Counted from the stretch's first letter, positions 24,755 through 36,680 are shown. The stretch is DNA of 64,000 nt from Ailurus styani (GCA_002007465.1 LNAC01000162.1:3145761-3209760), one strand, 5' to 3'. Notes: generated by a model not told the origin, from the letters alone. Numbers and translations: made by a program.

Positions 24755-26000
24755 TGGTGCCAAAAGTGGCCTGAAAAAACTGACACAAAAATGGGATTGG
24801 GTGTGTGTGACCAGCTGGCAAGAAAGATGCCATCACTGGGGGCAGATGGAACATAAGCCAACAAAATATAGTACCATGCAATTTTTAAAACTTTCATTGA
24901 TGATGAATTGATATGGGGTATGATGGGAGGAAGGACAATAAACAGGCATTTAAGAAATTTGGGTTAGTAAATTATAGTATTTATGGAATTGAATGGCTTT
25001 CTCTAGGTTCTATTAATGCATTGAATAAAGTTGATGAAAGACTAAGATGATTATTTATCAATTAAAGTCTTAGTCTGAAAGCTAAAAGACCTTCTTAGCG
25101 ACATGTAAGTAGACTCTCAACTTTAGCAGCCAGTGGGCATGAAAAAATAAAGATTTGGCCCAGGAATTATCTATAAATTTATTTATAAGAATATCTACAA
25201 AAGGGTGTGAATTCTCAACCTCATTTAGTATGTTATAACAATTTCAGGTCATTGACTAGGAGAGAGAGGGACACAAAGGAATGAGATGGGTGATATTTAG
25301 ATTGATGCTTCCAAAACTTCTGAATCTCCAGATTCTTTTGAACCCTGTGGTGCTCAGAAATGGTCTATTTCTCCCTGTTAAAGGTAAGCTTACCTTCCTG
25401 CTTGAAGTTGGAGTAGAGGCCTCTGACTTTCAAGAAAGCATGCCCCTTCCTCAGGATTCACCCTCACTACTTCTATTCCCATGGACCACCAGGCCTATAA
25501 GTACAGTTAAGCTACAAAAGAGCATGGCCCAGAAGTGTTGGGCCTGCCAAGAGAGGAAAGGGAGTATAGTTGAAAGAACCTTTAAGATGTAGCCATCAAA
25601 TAATGGCAAGATCCTAGAAAGTGTACATGGTCTGAGCAAGTAGGGGAAGAATTTAAAGTTGGATAATAGAGCACTTATAGATATGAGACTCTCTCATGAT
25701 ACAAGATTTATCATCTTAGCAAGGCCTCAAGAATACAATAATAACATCCTGTTCTTGGAAGTGGGAAGGCTCTTGGAAGTTAGAGAAAGTGATGGCTAAC
25801 TGTAAACAGAAATGTCAAAATTTCCATAAAAGATAGTGGAAGAGATTAAAATTCTCAGAGAATGGATATGCTTTAGTAGATATGCTACCTAAGGTAAAAA
25901 AAAAAACAAACAAAAAACAACTCACCAACTGTCTAAGTTTTAGAGAGGGCTCAAAAGACACTTTCCTTTTTAAACAAAGCAATAATGAATGTTCTGGAGA
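24755..26000 (+). mobile_element. Possible decayed ERVL internal sequence
   Basis: Sequence downstream of the primer-binding-like site, including a moderately GC-rich block at about 25280-25640 with one 103-residue open frame (25281-25592). No gag, protease or polymerase motif could be recognised in it, and no matching 3' LTR was found before 26.3 kb. The call rests on position next to the LTR-like block. It could instead be unrelated unique sequence. Confidence 0.3.
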
Positions 26001-26317
26001 AAGGGGCACCACCATCACTGAAAAGCTCAGGGGTGACTCTATGGTGTAGGACATAATAGGAGATGCTCTTTCAGAACAGGGATCCAGAATGATAGAAACC
26101 CTAAATAATAGAGGCCAGATGGCAGTGCTTAAGTGAGTGTGAAAGTTGAAGTATCAGTCAAAGGGACATGACATTTTGATAACTAAGGAGATGGTTAACA
26201 GATCACCATGTCCCTAGGCACAAATTAAAGGACTGTCCATAAAGAAACTGCTCAATCTAAACATGCAGAAAAATTAAGAATAGAAAGCCAAGATGTTGAA
26301 GGCAGCTGCCCCTATAA

Positions 26318-26612
26318 AAATCAGTCTCTTGTGAACAAACTGGTGGTTACCAGAGGGGAGTTGAGTGGGGCAATGGGTGAAATAGAGAAAGGGGATTATG
26401 AAGTACAAATTTCCAGTTATAGGGATGAAAAAGTATAGCATAGGGAATATAATCCATAAGATTGTAATAATGTCATTTGGTGACAGATGGTGACTACACT
26501 TATCATGGTGAGCACTAAGTAATGTATGGAATTGTTGAATTATTATGTTGTATACCTGAAACTAATATAACAGTGCATGTTAATTATACTTCAATTAAAA
26601 AATTCCATCAAA
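26318..26612 (+). mobile_element. L1 3' UTR, carnivore type
   Basis: Words in order: AACTGGTGGTTACCAGAGGGGAG, GGGATGAAAAAGTATAGCATAGGGAATATAATC, GGTGACAGATGGTGACTACACTTATCATGGTGAGCAC, and TATTATGTTGTATACCTGAAACTAATATAACA, ending in CAATTAAAAAA. This is a well-preserved carnivore L1 3' end, strongly 5'-truncated. Confidence 0.9.
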
Positions 26613-27500
26613 CTAAAAAAATTAAACATGTCTAAAATTAGAAAAATGATTAAATAAATTTTTCAGCCACTAAAACAAAAACAATGAAAACAAAAAGCAA
26701 AACAACAAAAAAAATCCAGTCTCTTGCTTAGTTTTTTGACTTGAGCCAGTCCTTGAAACTCACAGACCTAGGAAATACTGAGTCTCTGCAACACTATGGC
26801 AAGTGAATAGAGTATTTATTTTCCCATTCCTTCCTCCAAAGAGACCATAGCCGCTTACTCAGATACAGTAGAAAAACTGTATACCTAACATTTCAAAGAT
26901 AACTGAACACAGGGTCACACTATCAGATATTGATTCACTATACATTGAGGGCATCATGTTAATTAAACCAGATAAGCAAGAAGTGATAAGTACACTAATG
27001 ACCTTGGTAAAACACATGAACTTCTGAGGGTAACAGAAAAAACTTACACTAATTCTAGGGTCCACTCTATCAGTATGGTGTTCGGTGATCTGGGGCATAC
27101 TGATACAATCCCTCTGAAGTAAAGAATAAATTATTGACATTCATGCATCCTACCACTAAGAAGGAAGCTTCTGCAGATTCTAGATGAAGCATGTTATATA
27201 TAACTTAACAGCTAAATGTGAAGACTTTTTGGATTCCCTTCAAGCTTTTGCTTTTTTAATATATCCAGATATTCCAATAAAAGCCATTTAGTAGTTATTT
27301 CTCCAATACCTCAATTGCAGCCTTCTGGGCTTATACCTCCCCATCTCTTCCCACATCCATGTGGATTCTAATTGCTATTTTAAACCCTAAATTACTATTA
27401 ACACTTAAATTGTCATGATATGATATGGCACAAAAGATAGTGAAATCTAAGTCATATCCAAAATTCCAATAAAGCTAAAGTAGAACTTAGATGTGTATAT
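26613..27500. other. Unclassified sequence
   Basis: A-rich tract to about 26715, then unique sequence. No gene is supported; the 93-residue minus frame at 26859-27140 has no recognisable feature. Confidence 0.4.
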
Positions 27501-27517
27501 TAGAAAAGAATATTTTA

Positions 27518-27720
27518 TGGGGCACCTGGGTGGCTCAGTGGATTAAGCACCTGCCTCCGGCTTGGGTCATGATCCCAGGGTCCTGGGATGGAGCCCTGCA
27601 CTGGGCTCCCTGCTCAGTGGGGAGTCTGCCTCTCCCTCTCCTTCTGCCTACTGCTCCCCCTGGTTGTGCTCTCTCTTTCTCCGTCAAATAAATAAGTAGA
27701 ATCTTAAAAAAGAAAAGAAA
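27518..27720 (+). mobile_element. CAN SINE, forward
   Basis: Forward SINE with GGGGCACCTGGGTGGCTCAG head, CT-rich body and an (AAAAG)n tail. The duplication AGAAAAGAATATTTTA (27502-27517) / AGAAAAGAATACTTTT (27721-27736) flanks it, with the (AAAAG)n tail blending into the right copy. Confidence 0.94.
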
Positions 27721-27744
27721 AGAAAAGAATACTTTTTTAAATCT

Positions 27745-28268
27745 TCATGACTTTGGAGTAGTTGAAGATTTCTTAAAGAGGGAACTGAAAACAGTAACTA
27801 TAAGGTAAAACATTTAATTAGACTTCATTAAAATTACCAAAAGATAACTCTACAGATTAGGAGAAGATACTTTCAATGCCTGCATTCCACAAGAGACTTA
27901 CATCCATCCATATTTTTGAAAATCCATAAAATTAACTGTAAAAAGTCAGACAACCCAAAGGAAAAAAAAAAAAGGAAAATGACTTGGGCAATTCTCAAAA
28001 GAAGGTATTTCAAATCGCAGATAGGCTTACAAAAATGTAAATTATAACCAAAATGCCATGCCTCTGCAAGCCCACTAAGATGGTTAATTTTTTCTAAACT
28101 AACAAAACCTAGTGTTGTTGAGATGTAGAACAAGTGGAACTCTTACAGTCTGTTGGTGGGGGTATGAGTTGGTAAAATCATTTCGGAAAGTTGTTTGGCA
28201 TTATCTACTAAAGCTGAATGTATCTATACTCTTAGACCATAGAATTCAACTCTTTGCTTTCTGCCTGA
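27745..28268 (+). mobile_element. Old L1 ORF2 3' fragment
   Basis: Diverged sense L1. GACTTCATTAAAATTACCAAAAG, GACAACCCAAAGGAAAA, then AAGCCCACTAAGATGG and CTGTTGGTGGGGGTATGAGTTGGTAAAATCATTTCGGAAAG follow the ORF2 C-terminal order. There is no open frame. Confidence 0.75.
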
Positions 28269-29980
28269 GATGACACACAGGATTGGAAAATTAAGTGAGC
28301 CTCTAAATATCAGAGATCTCTCCCAGTATCAAAAATGACTAATAATTCAAAGATTAGAGGTAACTGCAAGATGCAAGGAAAACTTCAATTCCCAAACATC
28401 TTAAACATACTGAATCACTTATTGGTGACTAATTCCAAGGGGTTGGGGATGTGCCCAGAAAAAAGGGGAGAACCAGTCATAGATGAGTTTTATAAGTATT
28501 TATGGGATCTGACAAGAAACAACATATCTAGTCCTTTGCAAAATTGGAGTAAATGGTATTAGATTAATTTATTATATAATTAATTTATTATTAGAGAGAA
28601 GGAATGATCATAGCAAAAGGGGTCAATATAATCTACTTAAGCTTTTACAATTTAAAAAAATTATTTCAAAAGCCACTTAAATACATTGCATAAGCTCAGG
28701 ATTATGGAACGATTGTGAAAAAAATCAGAAGAAATTTGAACTTTGGCAGAGTCATTTAACATGTTTCTATTGCTTTTATTTGGGATTACATATGGAGATC
28801 AGGGTGTATCATAATCTTTTTAACTCATAAAGTCTCTAAGATTTGAAATCTTAAAGCTGCTGGTTGACATAAAACTTTTTTGATAAATGAAGACACTAAT
28901 GAAATAAACGATAGGATCTCACGATTAAGTGAAAGTAAGCAGAAAAATGTAAGCCAGAATGAGTAGGGAATTTCAAAGAAAAAAATTATTAACAGCACAA
29001 AATTCAAATTGTGTGTAACTGTCTATAGACAAAAAAAGACATTAGCAGTCAATTTTAACTGTCACTGCTGTTTGGTTTTGTTTGCCATCTTTTTCTCACC
29101 TTCAGGCAAAAGCCTGGGCTGGCACAACCAAAATATTTAACAAGTTCTTATGCATTTTAATGACAGCAGTAGAAACAAACCAAAATACAATGTCCTGAAT
29201 CAATATAAAACAATATGTTTTTAAAGAACAAGGTTCATGTTGTTGAGAGCAACTTCCTGACTTCAGGTACTATTATCACTCAAGGGCTCAGTTCCAGGAG
29301 CACAGAGCATAAACGACCAAGGGAGCCCGTTTCTCCTCCTTCAAACCCCTGAATGGATGACCCTTGCTAACATGGGAAAACAAGCTTTGTAAAATTGAGA
29401 TAAGACGGTTGTTAAGAAGGGAGAAGGGGAGTAGTTGTCAGATTGTTTGTTTGTTCCCCTTCCTCTGTACTAGAAAGAAGAAAATAATGAATAAGAAATA
29501 AATTTATAAAAATTAAAAAATGTATGTTTCTAGAAAATTAGGTACAATCACATAATACATTCATTCACCTGATGGTAATCTTTTAATTCAAAATGTGAAG
29601 GTACAGAAAAATAGGATCAAAATCTACGTAGACAGGGAAATAATAAATTATCAACGCATTTATTTGCCTGATTCTGATACAGTAGATAAGAATTAAAATA
29701 CTGAAGCTGAGCAAAGTTATCTTAGAATAAAGATCAGGAAACCCTTATTCATAGTGGGTAATAAACTTAAAGAACCATTTGTTCCAAGAAGTGGCAGTGG
29801 CAGGAAATTAAACTGGATTCAAAATGATTTTCATCAAATTGATGAATGACAGAACTATAAAAAGTTACTAAGAAAAACTGGGGCATGATTCAACTTTCAG
29901 TTAAAGTGAGGAAAACTAATCCATACTATCTAATGACAAGTAATTTGTAGTAATCGTCCACAACAGAATAATTGCCTAGG
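28269..29980. other. Unclassified sequence
   Basis: No gene is supported. 29220-29470 is less AT-rich and may hide an old repeat, but I could not identify it. (Short inverted TAATTTATTA words occur near 28566-28592.). Confidence 0.4.
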
Positions 29981-29982
29981 AC

Positions 29983-30188
29983 CAAGGTGTCTAATAGAAA
30001 GTCACCAGCCACCTATGGCTGTTTAAATTTAAATCAATTAAAATAAAATAAAATAAAATATTCAGTTCTTTACTGCAATATACACATTTCAAGTTCTTAG
30101 TAGCTTCATGATGCTGGTGGATGCAGTATCGGGCAGCACAGTTTATAAACCATTTCCATTACCAGAGGAAGTTCTACTTTGCAGTGTT
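29983..30188. mobile_element. Small hAT-type DNA transposon relic
   Basis: The ends are inverted-repeat-like: CAAGGTGTCTAATAGAA at the left and TTCTACTTTGCAGTGTTA at the right. These match the TIR wording CAGTGCTGTCCAATAGAA of a widespread non-autonomous hAT-Charlie group. The body contains the expected CACCTATGGCTG, AAATTTAAAT and CATTTCAAGTTCTTAGTAG-like words. An (AAATA)n tract at about 30040-30060 has grown inside it. I do not give a family name because I cannot check it. Confidence 0.7.
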
Positions 30189-31280
30189 AATAAAATGACC
30201 AGGAATATTACTTGAACTCTTTTGTGTTTCAATAACACTCATGATGGAATATTGTATCTTATATCTCACTAAAGAGAAGTTGTGGGGTTAAATATGATGT
30301 TCCAAACTCAATTTTATAGGAAAATAAGTTCTGTGAAATGTGAAAAGTTTTATGGTAAAATGTCTTGGAAAAGTAGTTCATGTAGTGGCCCACATTAGAG
30401 AGTCACAGAATATTGTACATTAGCATATTTGGAATGACACTGAAAAATTCTACAGTAAATATTCATGATTAACTTTACTTACCCAAATGTTCAAAAAGAG
30501 AATATTTAATTTTTTTTCTTAGATTTATCCAAGAAAGTCTAGTGATAGACTTGTGATATTAATGCTCAAGAAAATACAGAAAAATCCTGTGGTATGATTC
30601 CTATACCTATAAGATATCTCATGCATAAATTTATTCATACAACCTGTAAAGTTGGTTCTGTTTTAAAGTATCACTTAATAAAAGAATGAATAAGCTATAC
30701 AACCGTGAGATTATGATAAAAACATTATCTTATTTTATTTTACTTATCACAATTATGCAGTATATAGATGGTGAGTCTTATTTTAAAGATTCAATATTCA
30801 GTAACCTGCTCAAGAACAAATAATGACAACATGCTATATAAGTTTTTATAGCAAAGTTGGTTTCAGTCCAAACCTTATACTTCTATTATTTAAAAAAAAA
30901 TTAATAGCCCTTCTTCACCCCAAAAGAAATTATGCCATAGCCCAACATGCAAAGCAGATAAATGGGCAATTTCTCAACACGAATCTGTGATGGGTGACTC
31001 AGAGCCCACCAATGATGTGAATATATCCAACTCCACTGTGGTACCCAAAGAGACTGCTATCATTGCCCTAGATTCTGCCATGGGCTAACCACTCTGTTTC
31101 CTGATGTAAATATAAGATAACAAAACATGATCTTTTACTTCAAGAGATCTTAAATCTGGAGAGAAGAACACTGAGAAACAAAATTTAAGTGTAATTAATG
31201 GCACTGTTCATGTGTGGGAGGGGGGCAGAAGTTTACCTTGAGGAGTCAGAAATGACTTTACTGATGAGATATTTTTTGTG
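30189..31280. other. Unclassified AT-rich sequence
   Basis: No gene or clear repeat. Confidence 0.4.
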
Positions 31281-31282
31281 TT

Positions 31283-31520
31283 TTTTTTTAAAGAGTTCAT
31301 TTACTTGAGTGAGAAAGAGAGAGAGAAAGAAAGAGAAAGAGAGAAAGAACACAAGGACGGAGAGGGGCAGAGAGAGAGAGGAGAAGCAGGCTCTTCGCTG
31401 AATAGGGAGCCAAATGCGGGACTCCATCCTGGGGAGGGGGCGGGGAGGGACACTGGGATCATGACGATCATGACTGAGCCGAAGGCAGGGACTTAACCAA
31501 TTAAGCTACCCAGGGACCCC
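31283..31520 (-). mobile_element. CAN SINE, reverse, with expanded GA tract
   Basis: Reverse SINE; the head complement at the right end is ATTAAGCTACCCAGGGACCCC. The (GAAA)/(GA) part is expanded (about 31310-31380), and a G-rich insertion (GGGGAGGGGGCGGGGAGGGAC, near 31431) interrupts the tRNA-like region. No clear target-site duplication is seen. Confidence 0.88.
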
Positions 31521-31803
31521 ACCAAGTTATATTTCTGGCACACAAATAAAGCTGTGCCATTTCTGTGTTTTAATTGCTTAAGTGGAGCCTTAGCTCAACG
31601 TGACAAACTAGATATTCATGACTATCTCAACTAGGCACTCTCCACTCACATCTTATCAAAATAGTTGCTCTGCTCTAAACTAGCTAGATTTCTCATGACA
31701 CTTTGCTTTTGCATATGCCTTTCTCCATGACTGTAAGCCCTCCAACACTCATCTGACAAGGAAACCAACAAATGTTTTTCAGGTCTCAGTAAAAACTCAT
31801 CAG

Positions 31804-31932
31804 GGGGCACCCAGGTGGCTCAGTCAGTTAAACACCTGACTTCTCCTCAGGTCATGATTTCAGGGTCCTGGGATGGAGCCCCTGGGATAGAGTCCTCTCT
31901 CAAATATGAAGTAAAATCTTAAAAAAAAAGAA
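31804..31932 (+). mobile_element. CAN SINE, internally deleted
   Basis: Starts with a good head (GGGGGCACCCAGGTGGCTCAG) and runs to GGGTCCTGGGATGGAGCCCC. It then jumps to CTCTCTCAAATATGAAGTAAAATC, so most of the CT-rich body is missing. About 130 bp remain of the usual 190-200. Confidence 0.85.
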
Positions 31933-32845
31933 ATATAATTCAGTACAGATATTAAAACGATTAGAGAGCAAGAAGCAAGGCAACCAGTTAAGAGATAATT
32001 CTAACAATTCCAGTGAGAAATTTTGGATAATGGATAATGGTAAGTATCTAGACTGGGGAAGAGGCAGTAATAATAGAAAATATTTTTAAAAATGCTTAAT
32101 TTTATGAAGTACTTGTGGAACCATTCTTAAGAAGATATCCAGTAGAACGTTTGATTCAGAAGTCTGGAGTTTGAAAGAAAAGTTAATTCTAAAGATAAAC
32201 TCTGAAATCAGTAACACTAATTTCGTAATGACTGATCAAGGGAGGTAACTTTGACCTATTTCTCTCACTGAAGACTCCACCATTCTATCACTATCAAGAT
32301 AATCTGTGGTCTTTGAGGATTCCATTTGATATTATACAGTTATTAGTACCGATCTTTTTATTAGAGTCAGGGTTGAATAAATATGAGTACAGCTTTCTAA
32401 GTATATCTTTTTCCCTGGCATAATATCATGGCTTTATCATCCTGATATGAGTGATGATTACGTAAAGCTATCCAACCTAAGGCTATTTTTCAAATATTTA
32501 CTGTTGCTTAAATATCTAAGCAGATAATTAGTAATTAACTGATTATTTAAACATTTAAAAAATTAGTATATTTTCAATGTTGCGCTAAAGTCACTAAATC
32601 ACATAAAGACAACTCTTTATTAACCAAGTATGTCCAGACCCACTAGAAAAAAGTCACATACTATTTTATTTCACTTTTCAAATTATGTTCAATTATATTT
32701 TTTAACTATGTTTGGGATAAAAGGCAGAATGTAAACATGTGGAAATGAATTCATTTGAATAAGAACAAAATTTCTTCTAAGATTATGATATGTATTATTT
32801 TGAACACAGGGCAAAAACTCTATGGATCAAGACATGCTGGATATC
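31933..32845. other. Unclassified AT-rich sequence
   Basis: No gene or recognised repeat. Confidence 0.4.
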
Positions 32846-32849
32846 AAAT

Positions 32850-33905
32850 CAAAACTACAATGTGATAGCACCGCACATCTGTTAGGATGTCTATTATTAA
32901 AAGCATAAAAGATAACAAGTGTTGGTGAGGATGTGGAGAAAACGAAACCCTTGTGCACTGTGGATGGAAATGTAAAATGGTGCAGCTGCTATGAAAAACA
33001 GTACAGATACTCCTCAAAAAATTAAGAACTACCATGGGCACCTGGGTGGCTCAGTCAGTTAAGTATCTGATTTTGGCTCAGGTCATGAACTGGGGCACAC
33101 TCAGCAGGAGTCTGCTCTCTCTCTCTCTCTCTCTTTCTCTGCCCCTCCCCCACTCATACTCTTTGTCTCTCTTTCTCTCTACAATAAATAAATCTTTAAA
33201 AAAAAAATAGAACTACCATCTGACATCTGACCCAGCAGTCCCACTTCTGGATACATATTCAAAAGAATTGAAATCAGAATCATGAAGAGATATTTGCATT
33301 CCCATGTTCACAGCAGCTTTATTTATAATATCCAAAATATGAATGAGTAAAAAAAAAGTGGTATATATACATATATATACAATGGAAAATTATCCAACTT
33401 AAAAAAAAAAAAGAAAAATTTTCCATTTGTGGCATTGTGGATGACTCCAGACAACATTATGTTAAGTGAAATAAACCAGACACAGAAAGACGAATGCTAC
33501 ATAATCTCACTTACCTGTGGAATCTAAATGTCACAGAAGCAGAAAACAGAATGATGGTTGCCAGTGGTGGGAGTTGCAGGGAATGGGAAGATGTTGGTCA
33601 GGAGGAGGATTTCAGTTATGGAATTTGAACAAGTTCTGAAGAGTTTATATACCTTACGGTGACTCCAGTTAATAATACTTTATTGTGTTTTTGAAATTTG
33701 CTAAGAAGGTTGATCTCAAGTGTTCTTACTACAACCAAGGAAAGGAAAAGAAAAAGTAAACTATGAGAGGTGATGAATATGTTAATTACTTGATTTTGAT
33801 GATCATTTCACTATATGTGCATATATCAAATCATCAGTTGTATGCATTAAATATATACAACTCTTATTTGTCAATTACACCATAAAAAGGGTGAAAAATG
33901 TCATA
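32850..33905 (+). mobile_element. L1 ORF2 C-terminus and 3' end, split by a SINE
   Basis: Sense L1: AAGATAACAAGTGTTGGTGAGGATGTGGAG at 32908, CAGCAGTCCCACTTCTGGATAC at 33233, CACAGCAGCTTTATTTATAATA at 33310, GTTAAGTGAAATAAACCAGAC at 33461, and the 3' UTR word GATGATCATTTCACTATATG at 33797. It is interrupted by a forward SINE at 33036-33208. A polyA tract lies at about 33400-33413 inside the ORF2 part. Confidence 0.9.
33036..33208 (+). mobile_element. CAN SINE, forward, nested in the L1
   Basis: GGGCACCTGGGTGGCTCAGT head, short body lacking part of the tRNA-like region, long (CT)n and AAATAAATC tail. The duplication AGAACTACCAT is perfect (33025-33035 and 33209-33219) and comes from the L1. 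Confidence 0.94.
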
Positions 33906-34203
33906 TGATCAGTCAAAATTGTAAGGTTTAAATTTTGAGGACTCTGAAAATTTACATTCGATGCAAATCAATGAAGTGTATCAATGTCCAATGACAGTGT
34001 TCTTCATCAAAAAGTCATTTGTTCATGTGGTACTTTTTGTGAAACAGTGTTGGAACAAGACCCATATATCCTAATACAACTACGTGGCTCCACATGATTC
34101 TATGATTTGAAAACTCAAAATATAATTGCAACTAATAAAGATATTCAAGAGAGTATTTTAGAACAAGTGAAGCCAAGGACAGAGGAGATTTTAAAATGTT
34201 TTA

Positions 34204-34410
34204 TTTATTTTTATTTTTTTTAAGATTTTATTTATTTATTTGACAGAGTGAGAGACAGAGAGAGAGGGAACATAAGCAGGGGGAGTGGGAGAGGGAGAAG
34301 CAGGCTTCCTGCTGAGCAGGGATCCCCATGCGGGACTCTATCCCAGGACTCTGGGATAATGACCTGAGCCGAAGGCAGGCGCTTAACCGACTGAGCCACC
34401 TAGGCGTCCC
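34204..34410 (-). mobile_element. CAN SINE, reverse
   Basis: Reverse SINE ending in GAGCCACCTAGGCGTCCC, with TAAGATTTTATTTATTTATT at its left. A perfect duplication TTAAAATGTTTTA flanks it (34191-34203 and 34411-34423). Confidence 0.95.
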
Positions 34411-34423
34411 TTAAAATGTTTTA

Positions 34424-35098
34424 AACAGTGATAGTATTATTAGAGTAAGCAAAGAAACTTTCAGAATTACAATATTAAAGAATATAATACTTACTTGGAT
34501 GTGTTCCATCATGTCTACTGTAGTGTTTTTAAAAGTATAATCGATTTAGAAATAAAATTGACAGCATACACAAAACTAGCAGCTAATATTGTTGCTGAAT
34601 AGGCCTCTAATGTCAGACTTGCTTATTAAACAGACAAGAAATAGTTGAACTTAGCATATAATATATTTGCATGTAAATTGTATTCCTAAAATTCTTAGAA
34701 ATAGGTTATTTTAGGTAGATTAATACCCTCTTTAAAATTTATAAAATCGACTTGTATATCCAGACCTTTAAAACTGATAATGAAACATTACACTTGGCCC
34801 ATCCAGTAAATGAGTAATTAATTCTACACTTTAGTTCACTGAGATCTAACTTAGATAATTTTTGCTATATTAAACCAAATACATATGTTTTAGTGAGGAA
34901 AGATATTCCTGCTGTTACTTTGTTCCATACAGCTGTACATTACAGGAAAAGACAATTTCAATTTCTATATAAATTATTCTTTGAAACATTTTCCTTTGAA
35001 ATAAATGAGGCAGTGAAATAGAGAAAAAAGAACTAAAAGAAGAACTGGTAAAATAAGCACATGATTTTCACTTTGCTCTTCAGTTAAAGGTTATGTTT
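34424..35098. other. Unclassified AT-rich sequence
   Basis: No gene or recognised repeat. Confidence 0.4.
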
Positions 35099-35114
35099 AA
35101 AATGCTATTATTTT

Positions 35115-35325
35115 GGGCGCCTGGGTGGCTGAGTGGGTTAAAGCCTCTGCCTTTGGCTCAGGTCATGATCTCAGGGTCCTGGGATCGAGGCCCGCATCGG
35201 GCTCCCTGCTCGGCAGGGAGCCTGCTTCCTCCTCTCTCTCTGCCTGCCTGTCTGCCTACTTGTAATCTCTCTCTCTCTGTGTCAAATAAATAAATAAATT
35301 CTTAAAAAATAAAATAAAATAAAAT
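35115..35325 (+). mobile_element. CAN SINE, forward, young
   Basis: Full-length SINE with GGGCGCCTGGGTGGCTGAGT head, CTGCCTACTTGTAATCTCTC body and an (AAAAT)n-extended tail. The duplication AAAATGCTATTATTTT is perfect over 16 bp (35099-35114 and 35326-35341). The 66-residue open frame at 35093-35293 is this SINE, not a gene. Confidence 0.96.
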
Positions 35326-36027
35326 AAAATGCTATTATTTTAGTCAACACCACACTTTACAGCTAAACTGTTAGGGTAGTTCCATTAAATTCAGAAACAA
35401 AGGAAAAATAAATTTGGTATGACTTCAATTTCTAAACATCATTCTGGTTTATACCATTAATGTAAATGTAAATTGTAAAACAAAATACAAATGATAGATA
35501 GACATGAATGTATATTAAATATAATCTCTGGGTAAAAAAGGCAATTAAAAAGTAATAATGATACAGTCTAAATGATCAATTATCAAATATTTTAATAGTG
35601 AGAATAATACCTAATGCTGGCTAGGGTACAATGAACACGTCCTCTTAGGCATTGTAGGTTAGAATTAAATTAGTACATCTAGTCTGAAGTCACTTTGGCA
35701 GTTAAAGTCAACAGGCTTGTTCCTTAGTGACCAAGGAACTTCATCTCTAAAAATCTACCATTATAAAATAGTAAAAACTGGGCTACAGAATTGTGACAAA
35801 AGTGTTTACAGAAATAGTATTAATAAGAGACAAAATTAGAAATAGTAAATGTTTGACTACAGGTAAATGGACCGAATATATAGTATGTCTGTATAAAGAC
35901 TTCCATGAAGCTATCTAAAATTCTATTTTATAAGAGTATTTAGTGATATAAAAAATGCTCACAACATAGTGAAGTAAATAAAGAAGAAGATAAAAATTGT
36001 GTAAATTGTGTAATCCAATTTGGTAAG

Positions 36028-36416
36028 TGTTGGGCCAATGGTCTGGGGAACTGAGGAAGCCACAACATGGTGGCCAACCCGCCATCTTACCGCCCCACCC
36101 CAGGAGTTTCTCAGGGGACCTCCCGCCCTCATCAGCTTCCGCATCTGAAAAGACCACCAAAATCAGAACTTAGGTGGGAAACTGAGGGCTAAACTCCACC
36201 CAATCTCCTACCAATTATGGTCATGTTCCCCCGTTTGGCCCAAACCCAATAAAAACCCTTGCACATCTTCTCTGGGTGCGACTTCCCCGACTCCTTCTCT
36301 CAGAGCCATGGAACTTCGCCTGAGGGCGCTTCTATGAAAGCTCCCCTCCTCGTGCCTGTTCCGTCTGGTGTTTTGCTTAATCCGCCCTTACTGGGAGGGC
36401 TACTGGGAAACTTTAC
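36028..36416 (+). mobile_element. Solo LTR of a class I (gammaretrovirus-like) ERV
   Basis: A 389-bp block that is far more GC- and CpG-rich than its surroundings, lying between two copies of GGTAAG (36022-36027 and 36417-36422) that look like the target-site duplication. It starts with TG (TGTTGGGCC). Inside are CCAAACCCAATAAAAACCC, with the polyadenylation signal AATAAA near 36248, followed by a U5-like part rich in CTTCC. These are the expected R/U5 features of an LTR in forward orientation. The right end reads CTTTAC instead of the canonical CA, so the last base or bases are altered or the boundary is off by one. No gag, pol or env is present, so it is a solo LTR formed by recombination between two LTRs. 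The ERV class is inferred from layout and composition. Confidence 0.8.
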
Positions 36417-36510
36417 GGTAAGAATAAAGAAAATATATCATATATATACATACACACACACAAGCTTAGAAAGTCTAACAGAATAGATGAGATAAATGAT
36501 AGCTAGACAT

Positions 36511-36548
36511 GATAGGTAGATAGGTAGGTAGGTAGATAGATAAATAGC
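36511..36548. repeat. (GATA/GGTA)n microsatellite
   Basis: A short tetranucleotide array of GATAGGTA and GATAGATA-type units inside the L1 tail. Confidence 0.9.
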
Positions 36549-36680
36549 TATGAAGAAAGAAGCTAGACAGAAAATGATTATAACAGTAGAATTATGGGTA
36601 AATTTTCTTTTTTTTAATCTCCTAGGATAAATATGTATTAGTTTTATTATTTTTTTAAAAAGAATATGTTTAAACCTCTA

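Larger units (their letters stand above)
35560..36680 (+). mobile_element. Old L1 3' end, split by a solo LTR
   Basis: Diverged sense L1. The left part has GGTAAATGGACCGAATATATAG (35861), AAAATGCTCACAACATAGTGAAG (35952) and GTAATCCAATTTGG (36010). After the LTR (36028-36416) it continues with a decayed tail that includes AGAATTATGGGTAAATTTTCTT and ends near TTTTTTTAAAAAGAATATG. The (GGTA/GATA)n tract at 36511-36548 lies in the right part. Confidence 0.7.

Noticed and set aside
25281..25592. 103-residue open frame in the possible ERVL block
   Set aside because: No retroviral motif could be recognised and no continuation is seen on either side; treated as decayed or chance.
36028..36416. CpG island promoter of a host gene
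   Set aside because: The CpG-rich block is shorter than a usual island, is bounded by a GGTAAG direct repeat and interrupts an L1, so an LTR explains it better.
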